64,000 nucleotides of DNA from Druceiella hillmani (lineage: Eukaryota > Arthropoda > Insecta > Lepidoptera > Hepialidae): NCBI GenBank assembly GCA_039881145.1, contig JAYKKI010000027.1, positions 22,579,001-22,643,000 of the forward strand, given 5' to 3'. Position 1 is the stretch's first letter; the number at the start of each line of letters is the position of its first letter. Below the pieces are notes generated by a model, which searched no databases, was not told where the DNA came from, and saw only the letters and a program-made list of their open reading frames with translations. Positions 31,760 to 44,279 of the stretch are shown one piece after another. The position numbers were made by a program, and so were the translations under genes.

Positions 31760-32932
31760 TACATTTTTTTAAGGTTTTACTGTTGAGTATAAATAGGCCA
31801 AAGTGCAGTCAGTTGATAACAGTCAGCGCCGAAACTTTAAATGAATTAGATAAAAGATAATGGATATAAATCGATATCAAATAAGGATTCTATTACTTTA
31901 CGAATTTCGTTCGGGTTATGACGCCAAGACTGCCACAAATAATATATGTCATGCTGTGAGCGAGTCTATAGTGTCTTACGTGATGGCAAAGATTTGGTTC
32001 AAAAAGTTCAGGAATGAGGACTACGACCTTGAGGACGAACTCCGTACCGGACGTCCTGTCGAATTGAATGTTCAACGATTACGATGCCTAATTGAGGACG
32101 ATCCTTGACTAACGACTCGTCAATTGGAAGACGAGCTACACTGCAGTCATGGCACCGTCGAAACATATTTGCACGAATTGGGAAAAGTTGCAAAATACGG
32201 TGTGTGGATACCCCATGAACAGTCATCATATCACCTTCAGTGCAGAGTTGATACTTGTCAACAGTTATTGACATTGAAATTATGGTTGAATTAGTGAGTA
32301 ACTGGCGGTGAGAAGTTGATTACATATGTTAATCATACACGAAAACGTCAATGGCGGGATGTCGGAGAAACAGGAGTTTCAATAACCAAACCTGAAATAA
32401 GTGATAAAAACGTGATGCTCATCTGTTGGTGGAATGTCAATTATTCATTCGGAGTTCCTTCCAGAGGGATTTACAATTAATGCAGATATTTACTGTGAAC
32501 AATTGGACCGACCGACCGGTCTAACAAAGTGAGTAATCAACGGGATCGAGTTTGTTTTTTATATGATAATGTTAGACCACGTGTTGCAAAACGTACTCGT
32601 GATAAATTAGAAGAGCTCGGCTGGGTTCTACTCATTCATCCACTATATTTGCTGGACATTGCGCCCTCTGATTATAATTTATTTAGGGTTTTAAGTAACC
32701 ATTTACGTGAAAATAAATCGACATTAAAGATCTCCAAAACGACTTCGCACAGTTTTTTGAACTAAAGTCACCGGAATTTTACAAGAAAGGCATACTGTCA
32801 CTGTCAACTAGATGGCGACAAGTAGTAGATAATAAAAGTGTATACGTAAATTAAATTTAGTGTAACATATACATTTTTTAACAAAAATTGTTGACAGCGA
32901 CTCGGGGTTAAAAACGTATTAGCCAACCTAAT
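31760..32932 (+). mobile_element. Mariner transposon lacking its 5' terminal repeat
   Basis: The right terminal inverted repeat is well preserved at 32904-32931 (GGGGTTAAAAACGTATTAGC then CAACCTAA) and is followed by TA, the mariner target dinucleotide. The matching TTAGGTTGGCTAATACG is not found on the left, where DNA runs into an (AT)n tract. The transposase relic occupies 31860-32830. With one end lost and the gene broken it is not mobile. Upstream bases 31770-31859 (TATAAATAGGCC, CAGTCAGTTGATAACAGTC) look like the normal mariner 5' leader. Confidence 0.85.
31860..32830 (+). pseudogene. Mariner transposase pseudogene
   Basis: Starts at an ATG (MDINRYQIRILLLYEFRSG). The helix-turn-helix region and WFKKFRNEDYDLED plus RTGRP follow, as in mariner N-termini. 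There is a TGA at 32106-32108, after which the frame continues (LTTRQLEDELHCSHGTVETY, LHELGKV, WIPHE) until a stop near 32297. The catalytic domain restarts in other frames: the first Asp motif (usually DEKW) reads GEKLITYVNH, so the first catalytic Asp is gone. LYDNVRPRVAKRTRDKL keeps the second Asp and DIAPSDYNLF the third, in the D,D34D-type arrangement. Overall length is near the usual ~345 codons. Confidence 0.9.
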
Positions 32933-32934
32933 AT

Positions 32935-34080
32935 AGAGTTGAAAGGTTTGATGGTACATAATACATTTACCAAAGTATTTTTACCATGTAAAATACTAAA
33001 TAGCATATTTTTACAGTCAAAAAAATATCATATATTTGTCAAAAATACTTTCGTTCCTTAACTCATAATTATTTTATGTGAACTATTAAATTCGAATCAG
33101 AGCTTCCTTCGCAATAGTGTTTTTGAAATAGATCTGGTAATAAAATGGGTCTAAATATTTTAAATCTAACGGTTAACCAAATGGTTGTATTTCAGTAAAA
33201 AATAAATTAAAAACAAATTTGACCTCTTCTTAAAGATTTTTTTGAATCAATGAAATAAGAAAAAAATCTGTTGAGGAAAAGAATAATTCCAGTCCACTCC
33301 CCCAAAAAATAATTTTAAGTTGACTTATCATATTTATTTTTGGGCCAAAAGAAAATAGATATTAGGGGTTAATTTCAAGTCTCCATATCATTTTACTTAA
33401 ATTTTAAAAGCCTTTGGCAAACGGTCAGACGGACGTATAGATAGATGGACAAGCAGCGCTACATACGGTTTGAATTTTGAAAAAAAAATTTCCAACACTT
33501 TGATTGATACTTAAACAGTTCTAAAAATACTTCGACAAAAAAAGAGAAAATTACCTAAATGTGGAAAGAACATAAAATTAGAAGAAAAACTTAAATAATA
33601 CCAGAAATCGAATTCGATAGAAAACGAAATATGTCTCATTATCGAAGAAATAACATTAGATAATTTTTTGAAATAAAATTAAAAATTTTTAATTTGATTT
33701 AAAAAAGTTACGAGAATGGGGTCCGGGATATTATCCTAATTTAGAAGATTTTGTGTACTAAATGGTATATGTATTTTGTTGTACATCGAAAAAATATAAA
33801 CAAATTTAATGTAAAGTAACTATGTGTAAAAATTACTTGAATGATTTAGAAGCAGAATATCGGTCATTTTGATCAAGCAAATGTTTTCAGCGAAAGATGA
33901 TAAATTAATTAAAATTAGTCAAGAAGTTACTTCAAGACTTAGATTTGTATATGAAAATATTTAACAATACATCAGGCTTACTATATTATATAAGTTACCA
34001 TAACAGTAAAATATTTATACTTGAGATTTCATAAGAGTTATCATTCAGGGTCATATTCTTCAACGTCGTATTCTTAATTT
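32935..34080. other. A+T-rich intergenic DNA with repeat-like patch
   Basis: 33415-33470 (GGCAAACGGTCAGACGGACG, then AGATGGACAAG) resembles the 'CAGACGGACAGACG' tails found in insect LINE/SINE-derived repeats. No gene was found. Confidence 0.35.
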
Positions 34081-34083
34081 CAG

Positions 34084-34355
34084 AAGATCATGTCCATACT
34101 GAAAAGTCCTGGTGGCTTCGTTTAATAGTTTTTTTCTATTCAGCTCTGTCTTTAGCTTTCTTAATAATAAATGTGATTGGGAGCTTAGTGACCTGGTCAG
34201 TCCATTGGGTAGGAATTATATCGCGGGGTCATTTGCTATTGACTTTCCCGATTTTCCCGGTCATACTAATTCACTCGAATGTAAAGGACAATCTAGAAAT
34301 TGTAATTTATTTTTATAAGTTAATTTTAGAAAGGTTATTCAAGAATTCAAGAAAG
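34084..34355 (+). CDS. Candidate exon of a membrane protein, unrecognised
   Basis: TTCTTAATTTCAG gives a good acceptor, and the frame then stays open for 90 codons to AAG|GTAATT. It reads HTEKSWWLRLIVFFYSALSL and continues through two hydrophobic spans, roughly residues 10-36 and 45-66, separated by TWSVHW. A basic segment (ERLFKNSRK) closes it. Local GC is higher than in the flanks and Trp/Gly codons are frequent for this window, which favours coding. A stop lies just upstream in frame (34074-34076), so the exon must begin near the CAG. The protein family is not recognised. A decayed exon or chance frame remains possible. Confidence 0.4.
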
Positions 34356-34428
34356 GTAATTAATATATTACATATTATTGCGGTTGTTTAAGTAAAAATA
34401 TAAAGCTAATTTTTATATAATATAAATA

Positions 34429-36290
<1,862 letters not shown>

Positions 36291-36294
36291 CCCA

Positions 36295-36825
36295 CAATAA
36301 ATGAAATGTATGTATATAATAATTAACTTGTAATAATTACTATAACTTATCTGTATAGTCTTTGTAGATTAATGATATGCACATATGATCAGTGATCAAT
36401 CGGTTAAGAGATTTAGATTTTACAGAATATTAAGTGTAAATATAAGGAAACTAATAAACTTTAAGTGCAGGAAAATTCTGCATAATAAATGAAATGTATG
36501 TATATAATTATTAACTTGTAACAATAATTATAACTTATCTGTATAGTCTTTGTAGATTAATGGTATATACATTTGAATCATGACCAATCGGTTAAGAGAT
36601 TTAGATTTTACGGAATATTACGTGTATATATGGGGACACTAATAACTTTTAAACGTAGGGAAAGTGAACACAATATATTAAATATATGTATATACTTATT
36701 AACTTGTAACAATTATCATAACTTACCTGTATATTTTTTGTGGATTAATATCATGAACACTTGAACCTTGACCAATCGGTTACAAGATATCGATTTTATG
36801 GAATATTAAGTGTAATGAAGTCTTT
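36295..36825. repeat. Satellite array, ~187-bp unit, 3 copies
   Basis: TTAACTTGTAA.AAT recurs near 36324, 36511 and 36699. Each copy carries ACCAATCGGTTA, AAGAGATTTAGATTTTA and GAATATTAAGTGTA, as well as GTCTTTGTAGATTAAT. The third unit is the most diverged. Confidence 0.9.
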
Positions 36826-36829
36826 AGGT

Positions 36830-38238
36830 TTTTTACAATTAATGGACCTATCTGTTAGACCATTAAATTAAGCTGGACTATTTAAAAATTTATTTTTCTA
36901 CCAATACTGCGTTCGGAAGCGAGAAAAGTATTTTTCTAAAGGTGATATAAGAAAGTGTAGCACGAAGCGAAATTTTTTCAAATAAAACTGAACATCAGGT
37001 CTCTCCAGAATCTCTATTATACGAAACTTCTATTATACTAAATGAACTGCACATCTCTAAAAATATGAATGAATTTTTGAGCACTATACACCATAGAATA
37101 TAATACATGGTGTTCGATTTGCTTAACTAACAACTTTTAATTATATTCATTAAAATATGACACTGGTAAGTTCTCTCGTTTATTTGTTTCCTTCATTATT
37201 TCCCGGTCGCTTTTTTCGATTTTTCCTTTCATGTTTTTTCTATTTCTTATATATCTCTTCTAGTGTTCATCTCATTGTGACATTATTTGTTGTATAAATT
37301 TGATACAAAAAATGCATTATACGTTGTAATAAATATAAATTGATATATACGTTAAAATCATAATTAATATTACAAATGAAAAAATGAGTCTTTTTATTTT
37401 TCTTTCACGCTCTAACGTAGTAATAGATGGCACGATTTTATGTACAAAGTTAGTTGGCGGACCGGAAGCCCATATATTTTACTTTTAATTTCAAGAAATC
37501 TTATTTCTTTGTAAATAATTTTATTTGAGATGGAAAAGTACATTACCAAATTACATCGCAATATGACAACCACAGACTATTTTGGTTATATAGTCTATGG
37601 GAGAACGGATCGACGTGATTTTTGAAACGATACATTATATGTGCAATATAAAGGAGCAATAATATATTTTCTTTAATCTCTCATTAACATGGTAACATTT
37701 TTTCATTAAGACGGTAAAAGCAGATAATGAAGACGTAGAAAGGTTTTGCAAATCTTTCTTCACTTTTGTATTTACTTTGTTTGAATATCATATATATTTT
37801 TACTGTCAAATAGAAGTTATTTTCAGGGAAAAAATATTAAAAATGTCTTAGAAGTCAATAGCGAACCTAATTTTTATTATATCTACATAAGAAAACTAAT
37901 TATATTCAAGTAGTGTTGATTGCCGTTATGTGCTTGTATTAATCTCCTTATGACCACATTCAATGGCAAAAATACGACTTCAAGTTACAGAATTCTGTGC
38001 CTATTAATGTTGCGCTTGTCGCTTAAATTGAAAAATGGAAGTGTTTAATATGCGTCTGAATATTTCTTCAAACATTGATCTCATCATGTAATTAATAGTA
38101 CGAAGATGAATCAAATGCTTGTAACACTATGCCATAGTGGTCAAAAATATATAGAATTTAAAGAAACACGTGCTGACATGTGACTAACGATTGATGAATA
38201 AGAAATAACAAACGATTGCTGAATAACAAATAGCAAAC
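36830..38238. other. A+T-rich intergenic DNA, no gene seen
   Basis: No supported feature. Confidence 0.4.
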
Positions 38239-38239
38239 G

Positions 38240-39085
38240 TGTATTTTACTATACGATTAATCGAATATTGCAATTATTTTTCACATCGTAACATGTTAAG
38301 TAGTCTTCATCTTAAGAATACGTGCCTTCACTCGTCCAAGTATTGCCATACAACTGGAGCTATTTAATTGAGAGGTTGAATTTAATTATTTCGTCATTAA
38401 AATCTCTATTCCAGCAATTGCGTCGTTATATTAACTCAAAGCTCATTCCATGGATTAATCTGGAATTTTATATTCACCAACTGGACGTAATTATAACTAG
38501 GCCCTTATATCTGTTAAAATATATGTGTGCAGGAATGATATCTGAAACATTTTCACTAAAAAATTTACATGCAGATTATGTTAGGAATTTTAATATTTTG
38601 ATTAGTCTTAGTTTTATCTGTTTGTAAGCATCTACAGTAATCTATCCATATCTTGTTTAATTATTTTAAAATGATTTTATTAGAATTATGAAGCTAATTA
38701 CTAGATAGTAATTTAATACTTCTTGTTTAATTATTAATTAGAAGTTAAATATTAATAATAAAGACGAAAATGTTAATTAATGGAAATAAACTGAAGTTGT
38801 ATACGATCCTATCGTTATCCCAAATTAGAATAATTAAACTAATTATGAGAGGAGGGTACAGGTTTCATATTTCTCTCCTATTATCAGGTTACTGATTATT
38901 AGAAATTGAAAACTGTTTGACTTGAATTTAATTGAGTTCTCAACAAATATAAAGAAAATAAATATCTTTATCGAATGAAAATCAACAAAATATATAAAAG
39001 AAACACATAAGAACTTTCATCATGATCTTTGCTATAAAAGACGTTTTAAATGTGGCAATATTGATTAAAAGTTGCCTGATCTGCC
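38240..39085 (+). repeat. Composite repeat, copy D (3' portion)
   Basis: Shares with copies A and B, in order: TTCATC near 38313, TTTAATTGAGAGGTTGA, the CATTCCATGGATTAA block, ATCTTGTTTAATTATT, AATAAAGACGAAAATG, AGGAGGGTACAGGTTTCATA, CTCCTATTATCAGGTTACTG and a terminal AAAGACGTTTTAAATG. The 101-codon frame at 38322-38627 lies inside and is not conserved in frame in the other copies. Confidence 0.7.
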
Positions 39086-39479
39086 GCCATAATAAAAATT
39101 TATTTTTTTTGCTTCAAATCAATAAATTAGTAAGAAATATTTGCAGCTGTATGGGTTATAAATACATATTGAAGATATTAGAATAATATAACTAATTATC
39201 AATTGTCTAGTATTAATAAAATAGCTAGATGTCAGAGTATAATTTTTTTTCCTTTACTTATCCCAGGCAATTGGAAAAAAAGTTAAATAAAAACGGTTCA
39301 AGTAAAATTATATTATCCTTTATGTTATATTATCCTTAAGCTTATTAAGTCGACCTTTTCAAAATAAACAAAATATAAATTATTTGTCACGTAATATTTG
39401 CACATGTAAAGTAATTAAAAATTAATAATTTTCCGATTATTTCTTTTACTTATATTATAAGAATTTTCTTCTTGGCAAA

Positions 39480-39860
39480 TTTTCTGATTTCGAGTCGACG
39501 ACAAATACCAGTAGTAGTTTTGATGAGTGAGTTGAGTCAGTATCAAAATAAGTATCTTTTGACATGAAAATGTCTATTGGCTTGGAAATACCGTTAGGTT
39601 TTAACTGCTAATAACTACGAGACTAATAATGCGTTAACAATGGTTGAGCCCACGACAGATTGGGCATGTCCTTGTTTATCGTGCAGTATTTATTTTGCCT
39701 ATAACGTCCTCGAACTAGTATAGGTGATCGTTGCGAATTAGCGTTGAGTAATGTTATAAGTTAGTATAGCGTAAAACTGTGTTTAATTAGGATAGTGAAG
39801 TACTAGAATCCAAAGTGAGACATTAAAATTATTCACCGGAATATAAGTAAAAAATTAAAT
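39480..39860. other. Slightly GC-richer block, unassigned
   Basis: Higher complexity than the flanks (GAGCCCACGACAGATTGGGC, ATAACGTCCTCGAACTAG, GTGATCGTTGCGAATTAGCG). No open frame or repeat is recognised. It immediately precedes the small candidate exon below. Confidence 0.25.
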
Positions 39861-39886
39861 GGAAAATAACAAAAAAATGAATCGTA

Positions 39887-40059
39887 AATGTGCTTGGATT
39901 TATCAAAAATGCTAAATCAAAGGAAAGCTCGGTCAAAAGAAATCCAAGACACCTAGAAAGTTCAGGGACGAGCAAATACCATAGCTACGATAGCGTCGAA
40001 AAGACAATGAAGAACGATGCGAAGCGATTACCTAGCTGGTCCATCGAGCGGCTCTAACT
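39887..40059 (+). CDS. Candidate 3' exon, Ser/Lys/Arg-rich, unrecognised
   Basis: After a TGA at about 39878, one plus frame stays open through FIKNAKSKESSVKRNPRHLE, SSGTSKYHSYDSVEK and DAKRLPSWSIERL to TAA. GC and codon variety are above the local average and the residues look like a low-complexity phosphorylatable linker. There is no ATG near its start, so it would need an upstream exon (AATCAAAG at ~39920 could be an acceptor). No known domain. Confidence 0.2.
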
Positions 40060-40660
40060 AATCATTTTATTAAAGAGATGTAATTAAACTACAAATTAAT
40101 ACGAAACACTTGTTATCGTTTTATCCCGATATTTTTACAAAAAATCTACGTTGCGGATCCGAACTGCACCTTTTGCTTTTTTTTAACCAACCTCAATTGT
40201 GCGCGCATGAATTTTTTTTAATGTACGTACAACCGTAACTTGGAAATATGTTAACCGATTTTCATTATGTTTTTTTCGTTTGAAAGAAAATGGTTTTGGA
40301 TTGGTCTTATGTAAATATGAATAAAACGAGATAATGGTCTATGGTGATATTCTAAGGAACTGAGAAGTGTACAAGGCCTATTTAAGCAATTTAATATTGA
40401 GTTTGAACTCATTTGAAATGAAGACATGTTCTTCATAATAAGTACTTGAGACACAGATGATGGTCAGGGTTTATAGATGACGCTAAAATGTGGTGATAGA
40501 ACTCTTTAATGGGGAAGAGTAAATTCATCGAGTTTTGGGCTCAATTTTTTGTTTATTTTCTTTGCTAATGTTTTCATTCGGAAGTAAATAGAAGAAATTT
40601 TGTAATAGCCGTGTGCAAGCTTTGTATTAGGCAAACTTTTATCCTAATATTCCTACATAT
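40060..40660. other. A+T-rich intergenic DNA, no gene seen
   Basis: Nothing supported. Frames here are short and unremarkable. Confidence 0.45.
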
Positions 40661-40665
40661 AGAGA

Positions 40666-40828
<163 letters not shown>

Positions 40829-40829
40829 A

Positions 40830-41388
40830 TTGATTAAAATAATGCTATCCAATAATAGCGATAGTTTGAAATTGAAAATGAAAAATGTTAAAAACAATTA
40901 TATAATGAATATGGAAACACAAATAATTATCTAAACAGCAATGATCAAAGAATATACGGGAATTCAAAGTTAACATTAATTTTTATTAAGGGACAAGCCT
41001 ATAAGCAATATTCTAGAAATATACAGCTTGTATTGAGATCACAAATTAGTAAAATGTCGACAGAATGGAACAGCTTGTCGCAAACATCACAAATTCTGCG
41101 TAGTAGCTAGCGAATACAAGCATTAATTCAAGCTGTGGGGAGGTGAAAGTGCGAAGACATGCAGGTCGATCTTTCGGGAACACGAGATTGCAATTGGCTC
41201 ATAATGTCTGAACAATCATATAGATCATGCCAGATATTGTAAGGCACTGTTGCTGACTGTCGTGTCGTGTCGCAGTTCTTAAATTTCAAGGGCTAAATAA
41301 AATCATATATAATAACTATTTGTAGATCAAAATTAAGATACTAATAGTGTAATTAATTTTATATTTATTATGGGTCATGCCCATAAAC
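40830..41388. other. Intergenic DNA, unassigned
   Basis: 41040-41250 is more complex (GTGAAAGTGCGAAGACATGC, TTCGGGAACACGAGATTGC, then GTCGTGTCGTGTCGC). No known element or frame. Confidence 0.35.
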
Positions 41389-41389
41389 T

Positions 41390-41655
41390 TCCACAGTTCA
41401 ATCACAATATACAAAATAAACGCGAGTTCGCCAGTTGGTTTTAAAATTGTCTACATTAAACAGAATAACTGCTGATGCAAGTCTCTCTTGGACCTGTTTT
41501 TTAAACTTTATAGTCTACCTGTGGTAGGCGAGTCGCCAAGCTGTACTTGTGGGGTTTAGCATCGCACGGAAACTCGAACCGCGGGCCGAAATTGATGACA
41601 TCGTTAAGGGAGCGCGATAGGCAATCCATCGCACCGCCCACTGGCAGCGTCTACT
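41390..41655 (-). mobile_element. tRNA-derived SINE-like sequence in copy A
   Basis: On the minus strand, GGTGCGATGGATTGCC resembles a Pol III A box with tRNA D-arm context, and ~50 bases later GCGGTTCGAGTTTCC matches the B box (GGTTCGANNC). The part between could form an anticodon arm. A second copy with the same two boxes, more decayed (GGGGTTTGAGTTTC), is at 58395-58700. This is a plausible SINE promoter. I cannot name the family or say which tRNA it came from. Confidence 0.5.
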
Positions 41656-42235
41656 GCGTCGTTGTGACGCTAAAAGTCAACAATTTTGTCGTATTTCCAG
41701 GGTATGGGCTCTTATTTCTTTCATTGTGTTTATGTTTATTTATTTCAGGTTCTAATGTACGTGTGAACATACGCCTACATAAATATGATAAATTTATTCC
41801 TAAAGGAATAATCGCTCTCAATTAACTGAACAAATCGATAGACAATATTGGTTTGTAGAAATTTAAAAAAATGTTAAATGAAATATGTTATAAAAGTGTT
41901 TCAGTTTTATGATAGAATTGTGTAACTTTAATAATAAATTGTAAGATATTTGTTAAATAAATCTCACGAGTTTCTTCAAACTTTTAGAAAACGTTCTTGA
42001 AGTTCAGTTTATTTGTATAGATTTATCTTCAACATGATTAGCTATTTTTTAGATTCCTTAAGCCGGTAGATAAAGGGGGAAAGATTTGCCGTTAACAATA
42101 TTAATTTTTATTCTAACAACTTTGACATATTTTTATGACTAGTATGTCAATAGGCATCTTACAGATTCAGTACCATTTTTATATTTTCAATAAAATTTTT
42201 TCAATTGCTTTAAAAAAAACTTTATTTAATTACAG

Positions 42236-42404
42236 AGCTCTGTGTTATTTAGAACTTACTAAATATCCCTTAAACATCATAAGACACTTTGAAAATTTGA
42301 TCCAAGAAAACATGACCACATCTATGAAGAAAGGTCTCAATTTAAATGGGCATAGATTTGAAATTAACGCTATTTATCGATACGTGAACACTTATGCTTT
42401 TTAG
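42236..42404 (+). CDS. Candidate terminal exon, unrecognised
   Basis: TTTATTTAATTACAG is a strong acceptor. The frame then runs ALCYLELTKYPLNIIRHFEN, LIQENMTTSMKKGLNLNG, HRFEINAIYRYVNTYAF and stops at TAG. This segment is exactly the part of copy A that has no counterpart in copies B and C. No family recognised. It could be a captured exon or a chance frame behind a fortuitous acceptor. Confidence 0.25.
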
Positions 42405-43319
42405 AACTTTTCAAAATGTCGAAAAATCACATTTTTAAACCAGTCCCAGAAAAAAACTTAGTGATTTTCCTTCTAACTGAATTGAGCTACGTTCTGAAAT
42501 TCTGGCAGTTTTTCATTTATAAACACTACTAATAATCTAGGAAAAAGTATATCCTGTATTAATTAAAACCTGGTTTCTTGTTTTCTGGTCATTTGACACT
42601 GATTTCTGGTCACTTGATACTGGTTTCATGAACACTAAATGTTTTCCATCAAAAGTCCTCAGGTTCCTCGAAAATGTCTTATAACTTCCGATCATTTCTT
42701 TTCGCCTTTTCTAATTTGATCTTTACTTATTTGTTTTTGATCTTTATTAATTTGATCTTTTTTATTAATATTAATAATATAATATTAATAATTTTTTTTT
42801 CCAATTAGTCTAAGAGATTTTTAGTTTTCATTTACAAATTAAAATCAAAATACTACTATTTTTCCGATATTTGTTTTTGGACGTATTTAACATATGATTT
42901 TTTTACGCGCCCTCTATCTCACATGCACGCTATTTGTGATACAATAGATTTTTATGATTTTTCATTATATTCTTCAATAGATTTTCAGATTTATGAAACC
43001 AAGACCGGTCTTCAAATTTAAATCGGTTTTTGTATTCAATGCATTTATATTTCAAACTTTATTTCACATGTTGATACATTTAAAGGTGAAAATATAATTG
43101 TGTGATTAAATGTTTACAAGATCATTTAAACGCAAGATGAGATTATTTTACCATTATTCTATAAATTACCCAGTATTGATAGAGTTGGTTACTTGTTGAA
43201 ATAATAAATATTGACGAGTTGGTTAACTTTACTTGTGCCTTTAAAACGAGGTTAATGAACAAAATGAAAAATTTAAATATTGGGATGCAAGAGTCGCACG
43301 GTGTGAGGGTGGTGGAGAT

Positions 43320-43405
43320 TGTATTGCAAATACATCGGTCCTGTCCGTTGTGGTCTTATATAGTATAGTATTTATAGAAACTGTGTTTCAGTAGTAGCAT
43401 CCAGT
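43320..43405 (+). promoter_or_regulatory. TATA + initiator-like motif in copy A
   Basis: TATATAG at 43357-43363 is followed about 33 bases later by TCAGT (43388-43392), the arthropod initiator. CATCCAGTAAA follows. Copy B has the same TATA (49377-49383), the same AGCATCCAGTAA and a donor-like GTAAGT. There is no supported gene downstream, so this may be the remnant promoter of the duplicated unit. Confidence 0.35.
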
Positions 43406-43758
43406 AAATTTTAAAATCATGTAGTTTCAATGAAAGAATGCATTTTTTCTCAATTCGGTTAGTATTACGTACTTTTTCCGAGATAATTGATATTTTTACG
43501 AGATATAATAATTGCACAAAAAATATTCAGACAATAACGTTATGCAACCTTCATCATATAAGTGCGTTGAAAATACACTTGCTCGCTCACTGGCCCCATC
43601 GAATTAGGCGTTTGTATACAAGTAACCAAACAATTGGTGATTTAAATGAGATATTAAGTTTAGTTTTTTCATCAATAGATTCTCTCTATTCCAACAATTA
43701 CGTTTTTAAACCAGCTCCATGTTCATTCCACGGATTAAACATAAATTTTACTTTCAAG

Positions 43759-43799
43759 CGATTGGATGATATTATCCTAGTGATAATATCATCCAATCG
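43759..43799. repeat. Perfect 18-bp-arm hairpin
   Basis: CGATTGGATGATATTATC and its exact inverse flank CTAGT. Copies B and D have only the left arm (GCGATTGGATTTAATTATC-type sequence), so the right arm is specific to copy A. That suggests a local inverted duplication made by template switching. Confidence 0.85.
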
Positions 43800-44279
43800 A
43801 TATTTTTAAGTACGAGGGAACGACAAGTGAAACTTTTACAGGTATACGCGTAGATTATATCGTGAATTTCATTAATTTTATCCGCATCTATAGTAACTTG
43901 TCCGCATCTTGTTTAATTATCTAAAAATAATTCGGTCAGAATAATAAAGCTTATTATGTAAAGGTTATTTAATACTTCGTATCTAATAAAGAAGAAAATG
44001 GTAACGAATCAACATAAACTGAAATTGTACACGACTCCATTGTTAATCCAATATATAATTAAACAACTTTTTAAAGGAGGGTACAGGTTTCGTATTTCCC
44101 TCTTAAAATCAGATTACTGCCCATACAAATAGACATTTTCCTGTCAATTATTTACGTTATCGAAAGAAAATCAACGCAACATATATAAAAATAAATAAAT
44201 ATTTTCATCGCAATTGTCTGTGATAAGAGACTTTTTAAGTATGACAACATTTATTAACATCTGTCTCTTATCAGGCTGA

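Larger units (their letters stand above)
41390..44275 (+). repeat. Composite repeat, copy A (longest, ~2.9 kb)
   Basis: Three zones match other copies in the same orientation: 41390-42130 and 42480-42920 match copy C (58395-59840), 42560-43220 matches parts of copy B (47440-47850 and 48770-48990), and 43290-44275 matches copies B, D and, in part, E. Copy A is therefore the best surviving consensus. It holds a SINE-like head, a candidate exon (42236-42404) and a TATA-type promoter motif (43357). No transposase or RT is encoded, and no terminal repeat or target duplication has been found for the whole unit. Confidence 0.7.

Noticed and set aside
32008..32274. An 88-codon minus-strand frame
   Set aside because: Shadow of the mariner transposase.
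38322..38627. A 101-codon frame in repeat copy D compared with similar peptides in copies A and B (LIERLNLIISSL / LNEILSLVFSSI)
   Set aside because: The similarity follows DNA homology. Frames shift and replacement changes dominate, so there is no sign of protein constraint.
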